Origin: Paracoccus yeei ATCC BAA-599
GTDB lineage: Bacteria > Pseudomonadota > Alphaproteobacteria > Rhodobacterales > Rhodobacteraceae
NCBI RefSeq assembly: GCF_000622145.1
Contig: NZ_JHWH01000026.1
Location: 1 to 64,000 of the forward strand
Length of the DNA stretch: 64,000 bases
Direction of reading: 5' to 3'
Both the position numbers and the translations under genes were made by a program. The notes under the pieces were generated by a model. That model was not told where the DNA came from and searched no databases. It was given only the letters and a program-made list of their open reading frames with translations. Positions 58,167 to 64,000 of the stretch are shown piece after piece. The first letter of the stretch is position 1. Each line of letters opens with the position of its first letter.

Positions 58167-58529
58167 ATGGCCGAAGTCGATTTCTCGATCGGGCACAAAT
58201 CCTATACGCTCAGCTGCCAGGAGGGCGAGGAGCGGCTGCTCAAGCGCGCCGCCTCGCTGCTGGACGCCGAGGCGCGGGTGATCCTGGAACAGACCGGGCG
58301 GATGCCCGAACAGCGGCTGCTGCTGCTGGCGGGGCTGATGCTGGCCGACCGCACCTCGGCGCTTGAGGATCGGCTGGCCTCGACCGAACGGGAACTGGCC
58401 CGCGTCAAGGCCAATCCGCCGCGCGTCGAGGTGCCGGTGCTGCCGCCGTCCCTGTCCGAGGCGCTGGCCGAGCTTGCCGCCCGCGCCGAAGCCCTGGCCC
58501 AGAAGGCCGAGGACAAGCTGGCCGGCTAG
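58167..58529 (+). CDS. zapA: Cell division protein ZapA
   Basis: ZapA bundles FtsZ filaments at the division site. The 120-residue product has the globular head (MAEVDFSIGHKSYTLSCQEGEERLLKRAASLLDAEAR) and a C-terminal helix that dimerises. AAAGGGGC precedes the ATG. It is cotranscribed with the preceding coiled-coil gene. Confidence 0.92.
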   Translation: MAEVDFSIGHKSYTLSCQEGEERLLKRAASLLDAEARVILEQTGRMPEQRLLLLAGLMLADRTSALEDRLASTERELARVKANPPRVEVPVLPPSLSEALAELAARAEALAQKAEDKLAG

Positions 58530-58581
58530 GCCAGCCGCCGTCCCCCTGGCGCGAGACGCCGGCTGTCCCGGCCGCGCCCCG

Positions 58582-58612
58582 GCCTGGTGCCCCGGGGCGC
58601 CAGGCATTTTTC
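58582..58612 (+). terminator. zapA terminator
   Basis: A 10-bp stem GCCTGGTGCC/GGCGCCAGGC (one G-T pair) with a CCGG loop ends in ATTTTT. Confidence 0.85.
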
Positions 58613-58740
58613 CTTACCCGTATGCGTGCGGGCCGGTCCGCAGGCCTGCCGCTCCTACCCGGCCGGGCGCGGCGGCCTTCCCCGAAAAACACGCCTGAAA
58701 GCCGCGATTCGAGCCTTTCCTGGGCCGGGAAATGGCGCGC

Positions 58741-58889
58741 TTTTCTTGAAATTTTCCTATCAACTATTTGAAATTTAGCAATAATAAAAACGATGGTTGA
58801 AAGCGTCTTTTTTCTTGAAATTAACGACAAAGACTGTCGTTATTACGGACATGAAGACAGCCGCACAGGCCGTTACAGGGGAAGGCATC
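58741..58889 (+). promoter_or_regulatory. AT-rich control region of the sulfate transporter operon
   Basis: After the zapA terminator no gene is seen until 58890, and base composition drops sharply. TTTTCTTGAAATT occurs twice as a direct repeat (58741 and 58810). AACGACA/TGTCGTT forms an inverted repeat at 58823-58841. TTTGAAATTTAGCAATAAT near 58769 could hold the -10. Together they look like sites for a LysR-type sulfur regulator such as CysB or Cbl, but no regulator gene is near. Confidence 0.5.
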
Positions 58890-60032
58890 ATGATCCGCAC
58901 CATCCGCGTCACCGACAGCCAGCTGGCCCATGGCCGCGTCGTTCGCCGTCATCTGGATGGCCGCATGACGGTCGTCGACGGGACCAAGCGCATGACCGGC
59001 TATCCGCTTCGCCCCAGCCTTCTGGACCGCTGCCTTGGCATGGGCGCCCGGCTGCTGGCCGTGGCCGTGACCGTCGGCGGGCTTGGCCTGGCGGCCGGGC
59101 AGGCGCAGGCCGACAACAGCCTGCTGAACGTCAGCTACGACCCGACCCGCGAACTTTACCGCGACGTGAACGAAGCCTTCACCAAGGCGTGGGAGGCCCA
59201 GGGCCACAAGGCCCCGGTGGTCGAAACCTCGCACGGCGGCTCGGGCGCGCAGGCCCGCGCGGTGATCGACGGGCTCAAGGCGCAGGTGGTGACGCTGGCG
59301 CTTGCCTCGGACATCGACAAGATCGCCGAAAAGGGCCTGCTGCCCGAGGACTGGCAGGCGCGCCTGCCGCACAACTCGTCGCCCTATACCTCGACCATCG
59401 TGTTCCTGGTGCGCGAGGGCAATCCCAAGGGCATCAAGGACTGGGGCGATCTGGTCAAGGAGGGCGTCGAGGTCATCACCCCGAACCCCAAGACCTCGGG
59501 CGGGGCGCGCTGGAACTATCTGGCCGCCTGGGCCTGGGCGCAAAAGAACGGCCAGGATCCCAAGGAGTTCGTCCACACCCTGTTCCAGCACGTTCCGGTG
59601 CTTGACTCGGGCGCGCGCGGCTCGACCACGACCTTCACCCAGCGCGAGATCGGCGACGTGCTGCTGGCCTGGGAAAACGAGGCCTATCTGGCCCTGAACG
59701 AACTGGGCGAGGATCGGTTCGACATCGTGGTGCCCTCGGTCTCGATCCTGGCCGAGCCGCCGGTTGCCGTGGTGGACAAGAACATCGTCGACGACGAACA
59801 GAAGACCCTGGCCGGCGCCTATCTGAACTTCCTCTATTCGCCCGAGGGTCAGGCGCTGGCCTTCAAGCACTACTACCGCGCCTGGGACACCAGCGCCGCC
59901 AACCCCGAGGACGTGGCCCGGTTCCCGAAACTGGACCTGGTGACCATCGCCGACTTCGGCGGCTGGAAGAAGGCCCAGCCCGAGCACTTCGGCGACGGCG
60001 GCACCTTCGACCAGATCTATACGGGGATGTGA
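58890..60032 (+). CDS. sbp: Sulfate ABC transporter substrate-binding protein
   Basis: Sbp binds sulfate in the periplasm for CysTWA. The 380-residue product has the family motifs [36 protein letters not shown] and [18 protein letters not shown]. The hydrophobic signal ([20 protein letters not shown]) comes only after about 53 residues of basic sequence, an unusual N-terminus. The start at 58890 has AGGGGAAGG upstream. In-frame ATG at 58851 and an internal ATG just before GARLLAVA are alternatives. Confidence 0.95.
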   Translation: MIRTIRVTDSQLAHGRVVRRHLDGRMTVVDGTKRMTGYPLRPSLLDRCLGMGARLLAVAVTVGGLGLAAGQAQADNSLLNVSYDPTRELYRDVNEAFTKAWEAQGHKAPVVETSHGGSGAQARAVIDGLKAQVVTLALASDIDKIAEKGLLPEDWQARLPHNSSPYTSTIVFLVREGNPKGIKDWGDLVKEGVEVITPNPKTSGGARWNYLAAWAWAQKNGQDPKEFVHTLFQHVPVLDSGARGSTTTFTQREIGDVLLAWENEAYLALNELGEDRFDIVVPSVSILAEPPVAVVDKNIVDDEQKTLAGAYLNFLYSPEGQALAFKHYYRAWDTSAANPEDVARFPKLDLVTIADFGGWKKAQPEHFGDGGTFDQIYTGM

Positions 60033-60035
60033 TCC

Positions 60036-60875
60036 ATGGGTCTTGCGCTGCAAACGCAAAGGTCCCCCATGCCAGGCTTCGGGCTTGGCATGGGCATCAC
60101 CCTGACCATGCTGTCGCTGATCGTCATCCTGCCGGTCGGCGCATTGCTGGCCAAGGGGGTCAGCTATGGCCCTGCGGGGGTCTGGGACACGGTGAACACG
60201 CCGCGCGTCTGGGCGGCGCTCTACCTGTCCTTCCGGCTGGCCTTCCTGGCCGCGCTGTTCAACCTGGTCTTCGGCACGCTGCTGGCCTGGGTGCTGGCGC
60301 GCTATGAATTCCCCGGCCGGCGGCTGGTCGATGCCATCGTGGACCTGCCCTTCGCCCTGCCGACGGCGGTGGCGGGGATCGCGCTGACCGCGCTTTACGC
60401 CCCGAACGGCGTGCTGGGCGGCATCGCGAAATCGCTGGGCTTCAAGATCGCCTATACCGAATGGGGCATCCTGATCGCGCTGATCTTCGTCGGCCTGCCC
60501 TTTGTCACCCGCACCGTCCAGCCCGTCATCGCCGAGATCGAGACCGAGGTCGAGGAGGCCAGCGCCACGCTGGGCGCGGGCCGCTTCTATACCCTGCGCC
60601 GGGTGATCCTGCCCGCGCTCGCGCCCGCCGCGCTGACCGGCTTTGCGCTGTCGCTCGCGCGCGCGGTCGGCGAATACGGCTCGGTCATCTTCATCGCCGG
60701 CAACCTGCCCATGAAGACCGAGATCGCGCCCCTGCTGATCGTCATCAAGCTCGAGGAATTCGACTATGACGGCGCGGCGGCCATCGGCATCGCCATGCTG
60801 CTGATCGCCTTCTCGATGCTGCTCGTCATCAACCTGATCCAGATCTGGAGCCGCAGGAGAATCGGCCATGTTTGA
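60036..60875 (+). CDS. cysT: Sulfate ABC transporter permease CysT (CysU)
   Basis: This 279-residue permease has about six membrane segments and the EAA loop EVEEASATLGAGRFYTLRRVILPAL. It pairs with CysW. It starts three bases after sbp and overlaps cysW by 8 bases. Confidence 0.96.
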   Translation: MGLALQTQRSPMPGFGLGMGITLTMLSLIVILPVGALLAKGVSYGPAGVWDTVNTPRVWAALYLSFRLAFLAALFNLVFGTLLAWVLARYEFPGRRLVDAIVDLPFALPTAVAGIALTALYAPNGVLGGIAKSLGFKIAYTEWGILIALIFVGLPFVTRTVQPVIAEIETEVEEASATLGAGRFYTLRRVILPALAPAALTGFALSLARAVGEYGSVIFIAGNLPMKTEIAPLLIVIKLEEFDYDGAAAIGIAMLLIAFSMLLVINLIQIWSRRRIGHV

Positions 60876-61767
60876 CAGCACCCTGCAGGAACCCCTGCTG
60901 AGCCCGGCCGAACGCCCCGCAAAGGCCTGGCGCCCGGTGACCGACGAAAGCCCGGCCGTGCGCCGCGTCCTGATCGGCGTCGCGCTGCTGGGGCTGGCGG
61001 TGCTGGTCCTGGGCCCCCTGGCCGTGGTCTTTGCCGAGGCGCTGGCCAAGGGCGCGGGGGCGGCCATCGCCTCGCTCGCGCAGCCCGACGCGCGCTCGGC
61101 CATCCAGCTGACGCTGCTGGTGGCTGCGATCGCGGTGCCGGTCAACGCCGTCTTCGGCATCGCGGCGGCCTGGACCATCACCAAGTTCGACTTTCGCGGC
61201 AAGGCGTTCCTCATCACCCTGATCGACCTGCCGTTCTCGGTCTCGCCGGTGGTGGCGGGGCTGGCGCTGGTGCTCTTGTTCGGCACCAACAGCCTGGTCG
61301 GCGGCTGGCTGGTCGCGCAGGGCTTTCCGATCATCTTCGCGCTTCCGGGGATCGTGCTCGCCTCGATCTTCGTGACCTTCCCCTTCGTCGCCCGCGAACT
61401 GATCCCGGTGATGATCGAGCAGGGCCGGTCCGAGGAAGAGGCCGCGCTGACGCTGGGCGCCTCGGGCTGGCGAGTGTTCCGCACGGTGACGCTGCCCAAC
61501 ATCAAATGGGCGCTGCTTTACGGCGTCCTGCTGTGCAACGCCCGCGCCATGGGCGAATTCGGCGCCGTCGCAGTCGTTTCGGGCAAGATCCGCGGCCAGA
61601 CCGCCACCATGCCGATCACCATCGAGATGATGTACAACGAATACCTTTCTGTCGCGGCCTTCAGCCTGGCGGCGGTGCTGGCGGCTCTGGCGCTGCTGAC
61701 GCTTGCGCTGAAATCCATGCTGGAATGGCGCCACGCCGACCAGCTTGCCGCAACCCGCCGTCACTGA
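60868..61767 (+). CDS. cysW: Sulfate ABC transporter permease CysW
   Basis: This 299-residue permease has the EAA loop [31 protein letters not shown] and about six membrane segments. It forms the channel with CysT. Confidence 0.96.
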   Translation: MFDSTLQEPLLSPAERPAKAWRPVTDESPAVRRVLIGVALLGLAVLVLGPLAVVFAEALAKGAGAAIASLAQPDARSAIQLTLLVAAIAVPVNAVFGIAAAWTITKFDFRGKAFLITLIDLPFSVSPVVAGLALVLLFGTNSLVGGWLVAQGFPIIFALPGIVLASIFVTFPFVARELIPVMIEQGRSEEEAALTLGASGWRVFRTVTLPNIKWALLYGVLLCNARAMGEFGAVAVVSGKIRGQTATMPITIEMMYNEYLSVAAFSLAAVLAALALLTLALKSMLEWRHADQLAATRRH

Positions 61768-61781
61768 GTTCCGAGGTTCCC

Positions 61782-62501
61782 ATGCATATCGAGATCGACG
61801 AAATCGCCAAGTCCTTCGGCCAGACCACGGCGCTGCACCCGGTCAGCCTGGCCATCCCCTCGGGGGCGCTGGTGGCGCTGCTGGGGCCCTCGGGCTCGGG
61901 CAAGACGACGCTGCTGCGCATCCTGGGCGGGCTGGAATTCCCGACCTCGGGCCGGGTGCTGTTCGACGGCCAGGACGCCACCGGGCTGACCGTGCAGGAC
62001 CGCCGCGCCGGCTTCGTGTTCCAAAGCTATGCGCTGTTCAAGCACATGACGGTGTTCGAAAACATCGCCTATGGCCTGCGCGCGCGCCCCCGCGCCACCC
62101 GCCCGCCCGAGGCCGAGATCCAGCGCCGCGTCCTGAAGCTTCTGGATCTGATCCAGCTGCCCCAGATCGCCACGCGCTTTCCCAGCCAGCTTTCGGGCGG
62201 CCAGCGCCAGCGCGTCGCCCTGGCCCGCGCCTTGGCGATCGAGCCGCGCATGCTGCTGCTGGACGAACCCTTCGGCGCGCTCGACGCCCGGGTCCGCAAG
62301 GAACTGCGCCAGGGCCTGCGTGAGATCCACGACACCACCGGCCTGACCACGGTTTTCGTGACCCACGACCAGGACGAGGCGATGGAACTGGCCGACCTGG
62401 TGGTGGTGATGTCCATGGGCCGGATCGAGCAGGTCGGCCGCCCGCAGGACATCCGGGCCCGGCCCGCGACGCCCTTCGTGCGCGAATTCATCGAGGCTTG
62501 A
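61782..62501 (+). CDS. cysA: Sulfate ABC transporter ATP-binding protein, short form
   Basis: This ATPase energises sulfate import. It has Walker [10 protein letters not shown], signature LSGGQRQR, Walker [12 protein letters not shown] and the switch His in TVFVTHD. It is only 239 residues, about 100 shorter than usual CysA. It stops at [10 protein letters not shown], where the linker to the C-terminal TOBE-like regulatory domain would begin. The catalytic domain is whole, so it should work, perhaps without that regulation. Confidence 0.93.
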   Translation: MHIEIDEIAKSFGQTTALHPVSLAIPSGALVALLGPSGSGKTTLLRILGGLEFPTSGRVLFDGQDATGLTVQDRRAGFVFQSYALFKHMTVFENIAYGLRARPRATRPPEAEIQRRVLKLLDLIQLPQIATRFPSQLSGGQRQRVALARALAIEPRMLLLDEPFGALDARVRKELRQGLREIHDTTGLTTVFVTHDQDEAMELADLVVVMSMGRIEQVGRPQDIRARPATPFVREFIEA

Positions 62502-62587
62502 GGGACCGGGTCTGCGCGCCTTGGCCTTGACCCCGCGCCCCGCCCCGGTCCAGGCTGGCGGGTGCGCGCGGCGGCTGCGGGGACGGC

Positions 62588-63157
62588 ATGGAGGCTTACG
62601 GGCATCTGAAGGTTCTGATCAGCCTGATCCTGGGGCTGTCCATCACCCGTGTGCTTTCAGGCCTGTCCCGGCGCATCCAATCCCCTGACCGAACCGAAGC
62701 CATGTATGCCCAGATCGTCTGGGCTTTGGTCCTGCTGCTTGGCGCGGTGCATTTCTGGTGGTGGGAGTTCAACCTGCGCCTGATCGCCAACTGGCATTTC
62801 GGCATCTATGTCTTTGTCCTGGCCTATACGGCGCTGTTCTTCCTGATGGCGACGCTGATCTATCCCGACAACATTTCGGACCATGTGGAAACCGAACGGT
62901 TCTTTCTGCGCCGACGTCGCCTGTTCTTTGGGCTTTTCGCGCTGTCCTTCGTCTTTGACATGGGCGACACCTGGATGAAGGGGGCCGATCACTGGGCCTC
63001 GCTTGGGCGCGAATACCCGTGGCGGATGGTGCTGGGCATCGCCATCGGTCTGACGGCCATGCGTAGCACGCGCGCCCGGACGCTGATGTGGCTGGGCCTG
63101 GGCTGGCTGGCCTATGACCTGTTCTGGATCCTGCGGCGCTATGACGTGCTGAATTGA
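62588..63157 (+). CDS. Polytopic membrane protein of unknown function
   Basis: This 189-residue protein has about five membrane segments, for example VLISLILGLSITRVL, IVWALVLLLGAVHFWWW, IYVFVLAYTALFFLMATLIY and LFFGLFALSFVF. A basic loop FFLRRRRL sits between two of them. I do not recognise a family. It stands alone after the cys operon. Confidence 0.75.
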   Translation: MEAYGHLKVLISLILGLSITRVLSGLSRRIQSPDRTEAMYAQIVWALVLLLGAVHFWWWEFNLRLIANWHFGIYVFVLAYTALFFLMATLIYPDNISDHVETERFFLRRRRLFFGLFALSFVFDMGDTWMKGADHWASLGREYPWRMVLGIAIGLTAMRSTRARTLMWLGLGWLAYDLFWILRRYDVLN

Positions 63158-63223
63158 CGGCAGGGGTTTTCGCTGCGGCGCGGCATGTCTAGATCGGGCC
63201 TGTCTGATGCAACAGGAGAACGC

Positions 63224-63745
63224 ATGGAACGCCTGATCGAACGCAGCCTTTTCGCCAGCCGCTGGATGATGGCGCCGATGTATATCGGCCTTGCGCTGTC
63301 GCTCTTGATCCTCTTGTGGGTCTTCGGGCTGGAGCTGTGGCACCTGATCCAGATCCTGCCGGTGATGACCGTCAACGACGCGGTGCTGGGGGTGCTGGCG
63401 CTGATCGACCTGAGCCTGGCCGCCAACCTTCTGCTGATCGTGATCTTTTCGGGATACGAGAATTTCGTCAGCCGCATGGACCTGCACGACCACGAGGACC
63501 GGCCGAACTGGCAGGGCGAGGTCGACTTCTCGGGGCTGAAGCTCAAGCTCGTGGCCTCGATCGTCGCGATTTCCGGCATCCACCTGCTGAAGGTGTTCAT
63601 GGATGTCGGCAAATATGCCCCCGAGCACATCCGCTGGATGGTGGTGATCCACCTGGTCTTCGTCGTCTCGGGCGTGCTGCTGGCGGCGATGGACTGGATC
63701 TCGAACCACGGCAAGAGCCTGAAGAAGAAGCCCGCCCAGGGCTGA
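63224..63745 (+). CDS. UPF0114 (YqhA) family membrane protein
   Basis: This 173-residue protein has four membrane segments and family features: [48 protein letters not shown] and [23 protein letters not shown]. The function is unknown. AGGAGAA precedes the ATG at 63224. Confidence 0.9.
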   Translation: MERLIERSLFASRWMMAPMYIGLALSLLILLWVFGLELWHLIQILPVMTVNDAVLGVLALIDLSLAANLLLIVIFSGYENFVSRMDLHDHEDRPNWQGEVDFSGLKLKLVASIVAISGIHLLKVFMDVGKYAPEHIRWMVVIHLVFVVSGVLLAAMDWISNHGKSLKKKPAQG

Positions 63746-63773
63746 GGGGGCGGCCCCGGCGGCCCCGTCGCAT

Positions 63774-63797
63774 GGGTATTTGAAAAACGGTGAAGGG
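63774..63797 (+). repeat. GGGTATTTG-family 3' repeat, last copy
   Basis: GGGTATTTGAAAAACGGTGA (then AGGG) lies 29 bases after the UPF0114 gene in the same orientation, following a GGGGCGGCCCC/GGCGGCCCC-rich hairpin segment. It is the last copy before carB. Confidence 0.78.
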
Positions 63798-63926
63798 CAG
63801 GGCGCGGCGCATCGCGGCGGCGTGCCGGCTTTTTTGCCGGACGGGGGGCCCGCGCACCCTTGCGACTTTGCCCGCCATGGCTATAACCCCGGTCGATTTA
63901 CCCGCCGCCAGCCCGAGGACGCCGCC

Positions 63927-64000
63927 ATGCCGAAAAGAACCGATATCAAATCCATCCTGATCATCGGTGCCGGGCCCATCGTCATCGGCCAGGCCTGCGA
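63927..64000 (+). CDS. carB: Carbamoyl-phosphate synthase large subunit (start only)
   Basis: The first 24 residues are visible: [20 protein letters not shown] and then GQAC, the invariant beginning of CarB with its ATP-grasp pre-domain glycine motif. CarB makes carbamoyl phosphate for arginine and pyrimidines. The gene runs off the window edge. Confidence 0.93.
   Translation, partial: MPKRTDIKSILIIGAGPIVIGQAC

Noticed and set aside
58613-58889. A riboswitch upstream of the sulfate transporter (for example a SAM type).
   Set aside because: I could not find conserved SAM-I or SAM-II core sequences. The visible structure is short direct and inverted repeats that fit protein sites better.

Overview
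The window is about 64 kb of GC-rich DNA (near 70% in coding regions) from an alphaproteobacterium, most likely family Rhodobacteraceae and quite possibly Paracoccus or a close relative. The assignment rests on protein character and gene neighbourhoods: alphaproteobacterial SspB with an acidic tail, bamE divergent from yceD, an hisB-hisH...hisA-hisF-hisE cluster, OlsB, a cho/bet osmoprotectant cluster and DUF4169. No database was searched. The region looks like ordinary chromosome: no phage, integrase, transposase, CRISPR array or rRNA operon was seen.

Layout. 1-3.5 kb: tuf, a small VOC/GFA pair, a CDF metal exporter and a DUF2945 protein. 3.6-10.5 kb: glutamate synthase in the order gltD - small exported protein - gltB on the minus strand, with a long inverted repeat in front of gltD. 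10.6-14 kb: uppP, a complex-I-assembly-like NAD(P)-binding protein and a GMC oxidoreductase. 14.2-18.7 kb: tRNA-Leu(CAG), a Nudix hydrolase, a response-regulator/SpoIIE phosphatase divergent from an Hpt protein, ilvA and an unrecognised membrane protein. 18.9-25.6 kb: argG, mogA, a cbpA/cbpM-like chaperone pair, a phytase-like exported protein and ftsY. 25.7-33.7 kb: pgk, two overlapping cyclophilins, a YaiI-type protein, an exported amidohydrolase with a beta-barrel partner, tyrS and anmK. 33.8-41.5 kb: an Ala-rich PRC-barrel protein, duplicated tRNA-Asp, sspB, a methyltransferase, fumC, yebC, an argP/argO-like pair and an EamA exporter. 41.5-48.4 kb: choline import (choXWV) divergent from choline oxidation (betIBA), with a perfect BetI-type palindrome between them. 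48.4-53.7 kb: yceD, bamE, msrB, olsB, tgt, rnd, mgtC-like. 53.7-57.3 kb: histidine biosynthesis, with a frameshifted DUF2147 gene lying antisense inside it. 57.5-62.5 kb: a coiled-coil protein, zapA and a sulfate ABC transporter (sbp-cysT-cysW-cysA). 62.6-64 kb: two membrane proteins and the start of carB.

The most unusual pattern is a family of about 21-bp intergenic repeats (core GGGTATTTG) found seven times. Every copy lies 3' of a gene and in the sense orientation of that gene, usually after a GC-rich hairpin. Other points of interest are the third gene inside the glutamate synthase operon, a CysA that is about 100 residues short, and a long N-terminal extension on the sulfate-binding protein. 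I did not find a clear new multi-gene system. The 3'-end repeat family is the best candidate for an undescribed element.
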